DNA from: Alteromonas lipotrueiana
GTDB lineage: Bacteria > Pseudomonadota > Gammaproteobacteria > Enterobacterales > Alteromonadaceae
Assembly (NCBI RefSeq): GCF_019249245.1
Contig: NZ_JAESDK010000002.1
Span: 212,195 to 276,194 of the forward strand
Direction: 5' to 3'
Length of the DNA stretch: 64,000 bases
Shown: positions 48,781 through 56,181 of the stretch, piece after piece
How the letters are laid out: each line of letters begins with the position of its first letter
Position numbering within the stretch: position 1 is the stretch's first letter
Position numbers and translations under genes: made by a program
Notes under the pieces: model-generated
The model's input: only the letters and a program-made list of their open reading frames with translations
The model's database searches: none
Told to the model about the DNA's origin: nothing

Positions 48781-50045
48781 AGTTCAATTCCAAATCGACG
48801 AGCGACATCCATCGCGCTGTTTACACCATCTTCGTGAAAACCGTTGTACCAGTAAGCACCGCAAAAATGCAGATTATTAACCCCACATATCTCGCCTCGA
48901 CGCTGTTGAGCTCTGACCATGTTATGGCTGAACTGCGGGTGAGCATAGCGATACTCTCCCAAAATACTGGATTTATCGATATTAGCAGTATTGTTTAAAC
49001 TGACACAAAAAGTGACCGGTGCGTTTTCAATACACTGCAATATATTCATATTGTAGGTAACTGCAGCCGGCGCAGCAGCCTCATCATGTTGTTCGGTAAG
49101 TTGATAATTCCAACTGGCCCAGGCACGTTTTCGTTGCGGTAGCTGATTAGTGTCGGTATGCATGACCACCTCATTTTGTGCATAAGGAATGGCCGATAAG
49201 ATTTCTTGCTGAGCGCTGGTCGCAGATTCGAGCAGTTGTAAAGCCTGGTCGCTGTGACACGCAAAAATAACAGCGTCGAACTGTTCTTCACCGCGCTTTG
49301 AGGTAATAAGCCAACCCGAATTAATCCGCACGACATTTTTGACCGGCGTTTGGGTATGGATACGTGCTTCAAAACCTTTAATCAGAGACGAAATATAAGA
49401 AGATGAGCCCCCCTTTAATGTGTACCATTGCGGTCGGTTGTTCACATTCAACAAACCATGGTTATTAAAAAAAGTCAGAAAAAACTGTAACGGAAACTGA
49501 CGGGTTTGTTCAATGCTGGCTGACCAGATAGCGGCGCACATAGGTAAAATATAGAAATTAGCAAAGTCACCGCTTAATTTCAGTTCCTGAATATACCCGT
49601 ATAATGTTTTATCGGCCACATCCGCATTGCTGGCTACCAGTTTTTTACACGACTTATTAAAGGTTAGAATATCTTTAACAATACGCCAGAATCGGGGTCT
49701 GAAAAGATTACGACGCTGCGCAAATAATGTATTGAGGGTGTTCCCGTTATACTCAATATCAGATTGTTTAGCATGAACCGAAAAACTCATTTCGCAAGGC
49801 TGACGTGCGACCTGTAGTTTGTCCATCAGCTTGATAAAGTTGGGGTAAGTCCAGTCGTTGAACACAATGAACCCCGTATCAATATTATACTGAGTGCTCT
49901 CTATAGTGACTTTTTTTGTTGCCGTATGGCCACCTATATAGTCATTAGCTTCAAAAACTGTAATAGCATGATGAGGGTGCAGCAAATGTGCACAGGTTAG
50001 ACCGGAAATACCTGTTCCGATAATGGCAACCTTCTGTTTTTTCAT
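48777..50045 (-). CDS. FAD-dependent amine oxidase-like protein (COG2907 type)
   Basis: A 422-residue flavoprotein. The N-terminal Rossmann motif is AIIGTGISGLTCAHLLHPHHAITVFEANDYIGGHT. FAD contacts recur near the C-terminus in NLHFCGAYWYNGFHEDGVNSAMDVARR. It is related to phytoene-desaturase-like oxidoreductases and probably acts on an acyl chain. The tight coupling with the DUF1365 and Cfa genes suggests successive steps on the same lipid. Confidence 0.88.
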   Translation of the reverse strand: MKKQKVAIIGTGISGLTCAHLLHPHHAITVFEANDYIGGHTATKKVTIESTQYNIDTGFIVFNDWTYPNFIKLMDKLQVARQPCEMSFSVHAKQSDIEYNGNTLNTLFAQRRNLFRPRFWRIVKDILTFNKSCKKLVASNADVADKTLYGYIQELKLSGDFANFYILPMCAAIWSASIEQTRQFPLQFFLTFFNNHGLLNVNNRPQWYTLKGGSSSYISSLIKGFEARIHTQTPVKNVVRINSGWLITSKRGEEQFDAVIFACHSDQALQLLESATSAQQEILSAIPYAQNEVVMHTDTNQLPQRKRAWASWNYQLTEQHDEAAAPAAVTYNMNILQCIENAPVTFCVSLNNTANIDKSSILGEYRYAHPQFSHNMVRAQQRRGEICGVNNLHFCGAYWYNGFHEDGVNSAMDVARRFGIEL

Positions 50046-50056
50046 TCAGTTATCTC

Positions 50057-50776
50057 TTACTGCTTATCTCGCATTATTATTGAAAGCTTTCTTTGCAGCG
50101 GAACGGGCAGGATGTGCAAAAACCGCATAATTAATCCAAAGCGGGTAGGGAAGAAAATGCTTTGCCGATTTTTTTTAATTCCGTGCAAAAGTTCTTCAGC
50201 GGCTTTTTCTACCTTTATTAGCATAGGCATGTCGAAATCGTTTTGCTCAGTTAAAGGTGTTTCTACAAAACCAGGTGATACACTTTGTACTTTTACACCT
50301 TTATGCCAAAGATCGACTTCAAGCGACTTGGTAAAATAGTGAAGCGCCGCCTTACTTGAGCCATAAGCTTCACTGCGGGTAAAGGGGAAGAGTCTGGCCA
50401 TGCTGTCGACCACCACCAGTTTTTTTCCTTTAGTAAGGGTTGGCAACAGCCCGTTTACGCAATTGACTACGCCAAAGAAGTTAGCTTCAAATACCCGCCG
50501 AAACATGTCAGGCTCAAAGTCATCCATATCGACATATTCGCAGGTTCCGGCGTTTAAAACTGCAATATCATAATCTGCGTCTTTTAAAGCGTTTGCAGTA
50601 GCCTGAGTATCTGAAACATCAAACTTCAGTGTCTCTATATTAGCATGGCGACCTAGCTCGCTGAGTTTTTCCTGATTCCGGCCACAGGCGATAACCTTAT
50701 AGCCCTCATCTACCGCTCGCTGGGCAAGTGCGTTACCAATACCTGAAGTTGCCCCGGTAATAAGCATGGTAGTCAT
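50057..50776 (-). CDS. Short-chain dehydrogenase/reductase
   Basis: A 239-residue SDR. Cofactor motif TGATSGIG near the N-terminus (LITGATSGIGNALAQRA), NAG at LNAGTCEY, and the catalytic tetrad Ser in VVDSMARLFPF, with YGSSK (Tyr-x-x-x-Lys). The C-terminal part ends in a basic, hydrophobic stretch. It overlaps the upstream NTF2-like gene by 4 bases. Substrate unknown; an acyl or keto-lipid is likely given the operon. Confidence 0.9.
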   Translation of the reverse strand: MTTMLITGATSGIGNALAQRAVDEGYKVIACGRNQEKLSELGRHANIETLKFDVSDTQATANALKDADYDIAVLNAGTCEYVDMDDFEPDMFRRVFEANFFGVVNCVNGLLPTLTKGKKLVVVDSMARLFPFTRSEAYGSSKAALHYFTKSLEVDLWHKGVKVQSVSPGFVETPLTEQNDFDMPMLIKVEKAAEELLHGIKKNRQSIFFPTRFGLIMRFLHILPVPLQRKLSIIMRDKQ

Positions 50777-51204
50777 GAACGAAGTTTCCTTTTTATCTTA
50801 CCAATAAGCCAGCCTAGAACCGGTATATGTTCATATACCATCTCACCTAAGTCATAATAGTCACGATGATAATAAAAGCCATTATCGTTTTGTTTTAGTA
50901 AGGTAGAGCCTTGAGTTGTGATGATCCTATCGGTCTTCTTTAGCGTCAGGGTCATGGTCCAGGTCAGTACATAACTAATATTATCTGCGTTATCTTTGCA
51001 CGGAACCGCATGATGAATATCAAATTTACAGGCTTTTGCATGCTTCGTTAGCTTTGCAAAATAGGTCTGTACCGCCGCCAGGCCCTTATGGTGCTCAATA
51101 GGATCAACAAACTCTACATCATCTGAATAGATCTGTGATAAATCTTCAGATGAAACTTTTGTAAGGTCTCGATATTTCAGGCAAAACTTTTCAATAAGTA
51201 ACAT
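50773..51204 (-). CDS. NTF2-like (SnoaL fold) protein
   Basis: A 143-residue protein, first gene of the lipid-modification operon. The fold is recognisable from YRDLTKVSSEDLSQIYSDDVEFVDPIEHHKGLAAVQTYF and the later YYHRDYYDLGEMVYEHIPVLGWLIGKIKRKLRS. It may bind or isomerise a hydrophobic substrate. Homologues occur at this position in the sigma-ChrR-type clusters of marine gammaproteobacteria. Function not established. Confidence 0.8.
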   Translation of the reverse strand: MLLIEKFCLKYRDLTKVSSEDLSQIYSDDVEFVDPIEHHKGLAAVQTYFAKLTKHAKACKFDIHHAVPCKDNADNISYVLTWTMTLTLKKTDRIITTQGSTLLKQNDNGFYYHRDYYDLGEMVYEHIPVLGWLIGKIKRKLRS

Positions 51205-51231
51205 ACGCGGCTTTTTGTAAAATATATAAAA

Positions 51232-51261
51232 GCGTTACCCAATTTTTCACACATAAGATCA
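51232..51261 (-). promoter_or_regulatory. ECF-type promoter of the lipid-modification operon
   Basis: On the - strand: TGATCT (51261-51256), an 18-base spacer and TAACGC (51237-51232). This fits the singlet-oxygen sigma factor consensus TGATCC-N18-TAAG as described in Rhodobacter. Transcription would start about 20 bases before the NTF2-like ATG at 51204. Confidence 0.65.
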
Positions 51262-51303
51262 GAGTTGCCGAAAATTTACCCAGTTCAACTTAATGTTGAA
51301 CTA

Positions 51304-51333
51304 CGATCCAATTGCTATTAGCCGGCGTAACCA
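51304..51333 (+). promoter_or_regulatory. ECF-type promoter of the LON-domain gene
   Basis: CGATCC at 51304-51309, an 18-base spacer and TAACCA at 51328-51333. It has the same layout as the divergent promoter at 51232-51261, and lies about 30 bases before the ATG at 51365. Confidence 0.65.
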
Positions 51334-51364
51334 CCGACACTACTTTGTCAACTTTTTATGTGTA

Positions 51365-51937
51365 ATGCCTGTTCACCAATATCCCCTATTTCCCTTATCC
51401 GCTCATTTACTGCCAGGCGGAAAAATGTCGCTGCGCATCTTTGAGCCGCGCTATATAAGGATGGTGAAGGAAGTATGTGCTAACAATTCAGGATTTGTAG
51501 TCTGTATGTTAAATGCACAGGGGGACAAAAAAGAGAACCAACATATTCATGAAATTGGCACATATGCTGAAGTAATAGACTTTGAATTATTAGAAGATGG
51601 CTTGCTTGGCATAAAGGTTGCTGGTTTATCTAGTGTAAAGGTTAAGGATATTATCACCGAGTCCGATGGATTAAGGATTGGTAAATGCCACACCATGGAG
51701 CCGTGGCAGTGCGATATCCCAACCAAGCAAATTTCACCTATGGTGGAAAGGTTACACGAGATATTTGAGCGTTACCCGGAGTTGCAGTCTTTATATGAAG
51801 TGCCAGAATTCGATAATCCCAATTGGGTATTAATGCGCTGGCTTGAATTACTTCCGGTGGATGCACGTCAAAAACAATATTTTCTAAACCAGCAAGATTG
51901 TACTGTATTATTTAGCTATTTAAGTGCGCTGGTATAG
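51365..51937 (+). CDS. LON substrate-binding domain protein without protease domain
   Basis: A 190-residue protein: the ATG at 51365 begins MPVHQYPLFPLSAHLLPGGKMSLRIFEPRYIRMVKE, the start of the N-terminal substrate-binding domain of Lon protease. No ATPase or protease domain follows. Such stand-alone proteins occur in oxidative-stress regulons; they may bind unfolded proteins or a partner. It faces the lipid operon across a 160-base promoter region and precedes the ECF sigma/ChrR pair. Confidence 0.88.
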   Translation: MPVHQYPLFPLSAHLLPGGKMSLRIFEPRYIRMVKEVCANNSGFVVCMLNAQGDKKENQHIHEIGTYAEVIDFELLEDGLLGIKVAGLSSVKVKDIITESDGLRIGKCHTMEPWQCDIPTKQISPMVERLHEIFERYPELQSLYEVPEFDNPNWVLMRWLELLPVDARQKQYFLNQQDCTVLFSYLSALV

Positions 51938-51992
51938 TTCGCGATGTAAAGTTTACATGAGAACTGGTATTTAAGATCATTTTGTTTGTTTT

Positions 51993-52021
51993 TTGACACT
52001 CGCCAACCTTTTTCCTATAGA
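51993..52021 (+). promoter_or_regulatory. Sigma-70-like promoter of the ECF sigma-ChrR pair
   Basis: TTGACA (51993-51998), a 17-base spacer and TATAGA (52016-52021) form a good housekeeping promoter about 35 bases before the sigma factor ATG. I found no clear copy of the ECF motif here. Confidence 0.55.
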
Positions 52022-52055
52022 TAATTATTAATAAATAGGACCGCGGACGAAGCTT

Positions 52056-52667
52056 ATGTTAGTTGGAATTCCATTGGAACAAAGCAATAGTGTAATCAAG
52101 CCCAAAGATTGTGCCTCAGAGATGTCAGAATACATCGTGGCCGTTGCAGAAGAGCGTTGCAAACGATCCTTCGCCAGAGTCTTTAGTTATTTTGCACCAC
52201 GCTTACGCTCGTACGCTCTGAAACAAATGGGTAACGAAGCTCTTGCTATGGAACTGGTGCAAGACACCATGTCCAATGTTTGGCAAAAAGCGCATTTATT
52301 CAACTCAGAGAAAGGTAGCCCTTCTACCTGGATCTTCACCATCGCCCGAAACATCCGTTTTGATATGCTGCGTAAATTGCAGAACAGAAAAGAAGACGTG
52401 TGTTCTGATGATTTGTGGCCGGTATTATGTGAACAAACCGCCGATGCCAATGAAACATCTTTAGATGAACAAATTACGCTGGAACAAATTGGTTTCATGT
52501 TTGAATCTTTACCCGTAAAGCAAAAAGCAGTCATTGAAGCTATTTACATTGATGGTAAGTCTCAGCAAGAAGTTGCAGACGAACTGAGCATTCCTTTGGG
52601 AACCGTGAAGTCTCGTACTCGCTTGGCACTACAACGATTAAAGGGCATGCTAAACGATCATGACTAA
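52056..52667 (+). CDS. ECF sigma factor of the RpoE/ChrR (singlet oxygen) type
   Basis: A 203-residue ECF sigma factor. Region 2: FARVFSYFAPRLRSYALKQMGNEALAMELVQDTMSNVWQKAHLFNSEKGSPSTWIFTIARNIRFDMLRK, closely matching Rhodobacter sphaeroides sigma-E (FDYFAPRV...WQKAHLFDPE...PSTWIFTIARN). Region 4: LPVKQKAVIEAIYIDGKSQQEVADELSIPLGTVKSRTRLALQRLKG. It overlaps its anti-sigma gene by 8 bases. It is distinct from the envelope-stress RpoE at 16061. It probably directs the two promoters at 51232-51333. Confidence 0.92.
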   Translation: MLVGIPLEQSNSVIKPKDCASEMSEYIVAVAEERCKRSFARVFSYFAPRLRSYALKQMGNEALAMELVQDTMSNVWQKAHLFNSEKGSPSTWIFTIARNIRFDMLRKLQNRKEDVCSDDLWPVLCEQTADANETSLDEQITLEQIGFMFESLPVKQKAVIEAIYIDGKSQQEVADELSIPLGTVKSRTRLALQRLKGMLNDHD

Positions 52668-53361
52668 GTTCCATCCTGCACCTGAGCAACTTTCAGAGTT
52701 TGCTCAAGGTGCATTGGCGTCTGTGGAATCGCTTATGATTTCAGCACACTGTGATATGTGCGCCAGATGCCAGCAGGTTGTGGCACAACAAACGGTGTTA
52801 CAAGCCGAGCATGCGTTGATGGACACGCAAGATGACCCAGCTACAAAGACTCATGACTTTCAAGATGATTCGAAATTAGATTCGATGCTCGAATCTATTA
52901 CCCAGTTACCTCGCGCGACACCTTCAAAAACAAGTCGTTCCGGTTCTCGTAAAATAATAGAGCTGGATGGACGAGTTTTTACTATTCCAAGAACATTACG
53001 AAAATACGTCCCCTTTATGGGAAACTGGTCAAGTCTGGTGGGTAAACTCTGGCAAGCACCGGTAGATGTAGGTGTGTCTGGCGTTGCCAATTTTATCTAT
53101 ATTGGACAGGGCGGAAGCATTCCTGAACATACTCACCGCGGAACAGAGTACACGCTCGTAATCAACGGCGAATTCAGCGATGGTCTGAATCATTACCGCA
53201 AAGGTGATTTCATTAAAATGAATGAATCTGATATTCATGCGCCGTATTCAGACGATATCAGTGGTTGTCTTATTTTCAGTATTTTAGACCAGCCCCTGCA
53301 TTTTACGGCAGGTATCGCCAGACTGCTAAATCCCTTTAGTCATCTCTTTTTTCGTTACTGA
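52660..53361 (+). CDS. ChrR-like zinc anti-sigma factor with cupin domain
   Basis: A 233-residue anti-sigma factor. The N-terminal zinc domain has His5, His30, Cys34 and Cys37 (HCDMCARC). After a linker, a cupin domain has His157 and His159 in EHTHRGTE, Glu163 and His193 in SDIHAPY. All four cupin ligands are offset by exactly 16 from those of Rhodobacter ChrR as I recall them (141, 143, 147, 177), and the zinc ligands are offset by one (6, 31, 35, 38). In Rhodobacter the protein releases its sigma factor after exposure to singlet oxygen. The overlap with the sigma gene shows they are made together. Confidence 0.92.
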   Translation: MTKFHPAPEQLSEFAQGALASVESLMISAHCDMCARCQQVVAQQTVLQAEHALMDTQDDPATKTHDFQDDSKLDSMLESITQLPRATPSKTSRSGSRKIIELDGRVFTIPRTLRKYVPFMGNWSSLVGKLWQAPVDVGVSGVANFIYIGQGGSIPEHTHRGTEYTLVINGEFSDGLNHYRKGDFIKMNESDIHAPYSDDISGCLIFSILDQPLHFTAGIARLLNPFSHLFFRY

Positions 53362-53385
53362 AATTATATTGTAAGTAAGTGTTAA

Positions 53386-53418
53386 GACAAAAAAACCCGA
53401 ATCCAGGATTCAGGCTTT
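53386..53418 (-). terminator. Intrinsic terminator of bamD
   Basis: On the - strand GCCTGAATCC, a one-base loop region and GGATTCGGG form a stem with one G-T pair, followed by a run of seven T. It lies 30 bases after the bamD stop. A short T run on the + strand may also stop the chrR-like transcript. Confidence 0.75.
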
Positions 53419-53447
53419 TGTATCAATAAACTTCAGTAAATTCTGTC

Positions 53448-54215
53448 TTAACCAATATATTCGCTGTCTGGATAATTCAGCTTTAACGTTTTCATGGCAT
53501 TATCGCGCAATTCATTCAGGCCAAGTTGTTCATAACTCGACACCATGATTTCTAATGCATGCTGAACCTGATCAGAGTCGGGGTAATGCTCAATAACATA
53601 ACGGCCTCGGTTCGCCGCTGCCACATAAGCTTCGCGACGCATGTAAAACCTGGCAATAGCGATTTCATAGCGTGCTAAACGATTCTTGATATAAACCATT
53701 CGCTTGCGCGCATCTGCGGCATACTTGCTATCAGGATACTGTTGTATTAAACGTCGAAAATCATCAAACGCCTGACGAGATTTCGCCGGGTCTCGATCAG
53801 CCCGGTCAATACTCATAAGCTCCTGAAACAGGTTGTTATCGGCTTCCATATTAACCAAACCACGCATATAGAACGCGTAATCAATGTCTGAATGGTTAGG
53901 GTTTAACCGGATGAATCGGTCGATAGTCGCAACAGTCTCATCAATTTTACCCGCTTTATAATAGCTGTAGATAAGATCAAGCTGTACCTGATGCGATAAT
54001 GGACCAAATGGATAACGGGAGTCTAAGGCACTGAGCGTATTCGCCGCAGCCGAAAAATTTCCGCTTTCCATATTTTCTTTAGCACGCTCATACATCTGTT
54101 GAGCACCCATATTGGCCAGCGCTGCTTTTTCTTCTGAATCTTCAGATGAACTGCAACCTGCCACAGAGATCATAGCGCCAACTACCAGCGGCGCCATATA
54201 ACGAAATGACTTCAT
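53448..54215 (-). CDS. bamD: Outer membrane protein assembly factor BamD
   Basis: A 255-residue lipoprotein of the BAM complex. The signal peptide ends with a lipobox (SVAGC, Cys21). Five TPR-like repeats follow, beginning MYERAKENMESGNFSAAANTLSALDSRYPFGPLSHQVQLDLIYSYYK. BamD links BamA with the other lipoproteins and recognises the beta-signal of incoming porins. It diverges from rluD, the same neighbourhood as in E. coli (bamD-rluD-pgeF-clpB). Confidence 0.96.
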   Translation of the reverse strand: MKSFRYMAPLVVGAMISVAGCSSSEDSEEKAALANMGAQQMYERAKENMESGNFSAAANTLSALDSRYPFGPLSHQVQLDLIYSYYKAGKIDETVATIDRFIRLNPNHSDIDYAFYMRGLVNMEADNNLFQELMSIDRADRDPAKSRQAFDDFRRLIQQYPDSKYAADARKRMVYIKNRLARYEIAIARFYMRREAYVAAANRGRYVIEHYPDSDQVQHALEIMVSSYEQLGLNELRDNAMKTLKLNYPDSEYIG

Positions 54216-54346
54216 AATACTTTACTCATTCCCAAATTCGTCTTTGGTGTTGTGTCTATGCATTGTATAACATCGCATTCTAACGTACTCATTCAGACAA
54301 ACACCATAGAAATCCTCAAAGTTTGACCGAACCAAGTGACAAAGCT

Positions 54347-54355
54347 TGTTATAAT
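54347..54355 (+). promoter_or_regulatory. Extended -10 promoter of rluD
   Basis: TGTTATAAT at 54347-54355 is a perfect extended -10 box, 30 bases before the rluD ATG. A TTGACC at 54323-54328 is too far upstream (21 bases) to be an ideal -35 box. Confidence 0.5.
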
Positions 54356-54384
54356 GATGGTTTTAAGACAATAAAATAGTAATC

Positions 54385-55368
54385 ATGACCCAATCATCCA
54401 ATACCGTGAAACTTGAGGCGGTAACAGAATCACAGCATTTTGGTCAGCGGTTAGATCAGGTTCTGGCCGATTTGTTCCCTGAATATTCACGCTCTAAGTT
54501 AAAAAGCTGGATTGTAGATGGCAGCGTGACCGTGAACGGTGAAGTAAATACCACCCCACGACATAAAATGCAGCTTGATGAGCATGTATGTGTGAATGCT
54601 GAAATGGAGGTACAAACCCGTAGTCAGCCGCAAGATATCAAGCTGGATATTGTTTATGAAGACGAACATATTCTGCTTATCAACAAACCGGCCGACATGG
54701 TGGTACATCCCGGTGCAGGCAACAGTGATGGTACTTTGTTAAACGCCTTATTAGCGCATGTACCAGACATTGATAAAGTGCCCCGGGCCGGCATTGTTCA
54801 TCGGCTTGACAAAGACACCACGGGTTTAATGGTAGTAGCCAAAACCTTACCGGCGCAAACGCACTTAGTGGCACAGCTGCAAGAACGCACCATGAGCCGC
54901 GAGTACGAGGCCTTAGCCATTGGCACCATGGTAGGCGGGGGCATGGTAGATGAACGTATTGGCCGTCATGCCACTAAGCGTACACTTATGGCGGTGCGCG
55001 AAAATGGTAAGCCGGCAACCACGCACTTTCGTGTGAAAGAAAAGTTCAGGGCGCATACCTATATTCGTTTAAAGCTGGAGTCGGGTCGTACTCATCAAAT
55101 TCGGGTACACATGACACATATTAAGCACCCATTGGCCGGGGACCCGGTTTATGGCGGCCGTCCACGTTTGCCCAAAGGCGCCAGTGATGAGTTTGTTCAT
55201 ATTTTACGTAACTTTCGCCGTCAGGCGTTACACGCGGTGCAGCTATCTTTGTTTCATCCCGATACTGAAGAGTGGATGAGCTGGCAGGCGCCATTGCCCC
55301 AGGATATGCAACAGCTTATTGATATCGTTCGTAAAGATACTCAGGAACATGGCTTTGACGAGCTTTGA
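54385..55368 (+). CDS. rluD: Ribosomal large subunit pseudouridine synthase D
   Basis: A 327-residue enzyme that makes pseudouridines in helix 69 of 23S rRNA. An N-terminal S4 domain (QRLDQVLADLFPEYSRSKLKSWIVDGSVTVNG) precedes the catalytic domain, with the active-site Asp in AGIVHRLDKDTTGLMVVAKT. ESGRTHQIRVHMTHIKHPLAGDPVYGG is also complete. pgeF begins inside its last codons. Confidence 0.96.
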   Translation: MTQSSNTVKLEAVTESQHFGQRLDQVLADLFPEYSRSKLKSWIVDGSVTVNGEVNTTPRHKMQLDEHVCVNAEMEVQTRSQPQDIKLDIVYEDEHILLINKPADMVVHPGAGNSDGTLLNALLAHVPDIDKVPRAGIVHRLDKDTTGLMVVAKTLPAQTHLVAQLQERTMSREYEALAIGTMVGGGMVDERIGRHATKRTLMAVRENGKPATTHFRVKEKFRAHTYIRLKLESGRTHQIRVHMTHIKHPLAGDPVYGGRPRLPKGASDEFVHILRNFRRQALHAVQLSLFHPDTEEWMSWQAPLPQDMQQLIDIVRKDTQEHGFDEL

Positions 55369-56086
55369 TGCTCAGTTAATTACACCAGACTGGCCTGCAC
55401 CACCTTCGGTGGTGGCCTACACCACCACGCGTCAGGCCGGGGTTAGTGAAGGGCGTTATGCCGGCTTGAACGTGGGTATGCATGTGGGCGACAATCCACA
55501 GGCGGTTGCGGCAAACCGTGCTTTGCTGCCAATGGCACAGCGTATAACCTGGCTAGATCAGGTACACAAAAATGGTTGTGTTCGCTTGCCTGCTAAATCT
55601 CTGCAGGCAGACGCCAGCGTCAGCCGAAACCGTCTGCACTGGTGTGCAGTGATGACCGCCGACTGCGTTCCTATATTATTGTGCGACAAACAGGGTACAG
55701 AAGTAGCTGCTATACATGCAGGCTGGAAAGGCCTCGAACAACAAATTATCGCCAGTACTGTAACCAGTCTGGTGGCAAAGCCCGTTGATATTATGGCCTG
55801 GATAGGTCCTGCTATTTGTCTGCAGCATTATCAGGTTGATGCCAGTCTGGCTGCACGGTTTGAACATCTCGAAAATGCGGTCAGGCCGGATACGGTCGCA
55901 GGAAAGTTTTGTTTGGATCTTCCAAAAATAGCGCAAATGCAATTATTGAATGCTGGTGTTACTAAGATATACCATAGTCAATTGTGCACCTATTCAGACC
56001 CTGACCGATTTTATTCACATCGCTACGCTCAGCATCATCAAAACGCACCCACCGGTCGAATGGTGTCGGTTATAGGGCTGGCATAA
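55349..56086 (+). CDS. pgeF: Peptidoglycan editing factor PgeF (YfiH, laccase-like domain)
   Basis: A 245-residue protein started at the ATG at 55349, with AGGA just upstream, overlapping rluD by 20 bases. Zinc/copper ligands: His in LDQVHKNG, Cys in MTADCVPILL and His in AAIHAGWKG. In E. coli PgeF removes wrongly incorporated serine from peptidoglycan precursors; older annotations call it polyphenol oxidase. Confidence 0.93.
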   Translation: MALTSFDAQLITPDWPAPPSVVAYTTTRQAGVSEGRYAGLNVGMHVGDNPQAVAANRALLPMAQRITWLDQVHKNGCVRLPAKSLQADASVSRNRLHWCAVMTADCVPILLCDKQGTEVAAIHAGWKGLEQQIIASTVTSLVAKPVDIMAWIGPAICLQHYQVDASLAARFEHLENAVRPDTVAGKFCLDLPKIAQMQLLNAGVTKIYHSQLCTYSDPDRFYSHRYAQHHQNAPTGRMVSVIGLA

Positions 56087-56122
56087 ATAATTCAATAATT
56101 AACCCCTTTGCAATTTTCGTAA

Positions 56123-56151
56123 CTTGAATCTGCTTATTAATGCACCCATAA
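56123..56151 (+). promoter_or_regulatory. Sigma-32 heat-shock promoter of clpB
   Basis: CTTGAAT at 56123-56129, a 14-base spacer and ACCCATAA at 56144-56151 match the sigma-32 consensus CTTGAAA-N14-CCCCATnT closely. The predicted start is about 25 bases before the clpB ATG at 56182. Confidence 0.85.
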
Positions 56152-56181
56152 ACTAGGCATAAGTTAGGTGAGGACAAGACA

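Noticed and set aside
51961..52056. ECF-type autoregulated promoter before the sigma/ChrR genes
   Set aside because: No GATCC-N18-TAAC arrangement was found there; a housekeeping-type TTGACA-N17-TATAGA fits better.
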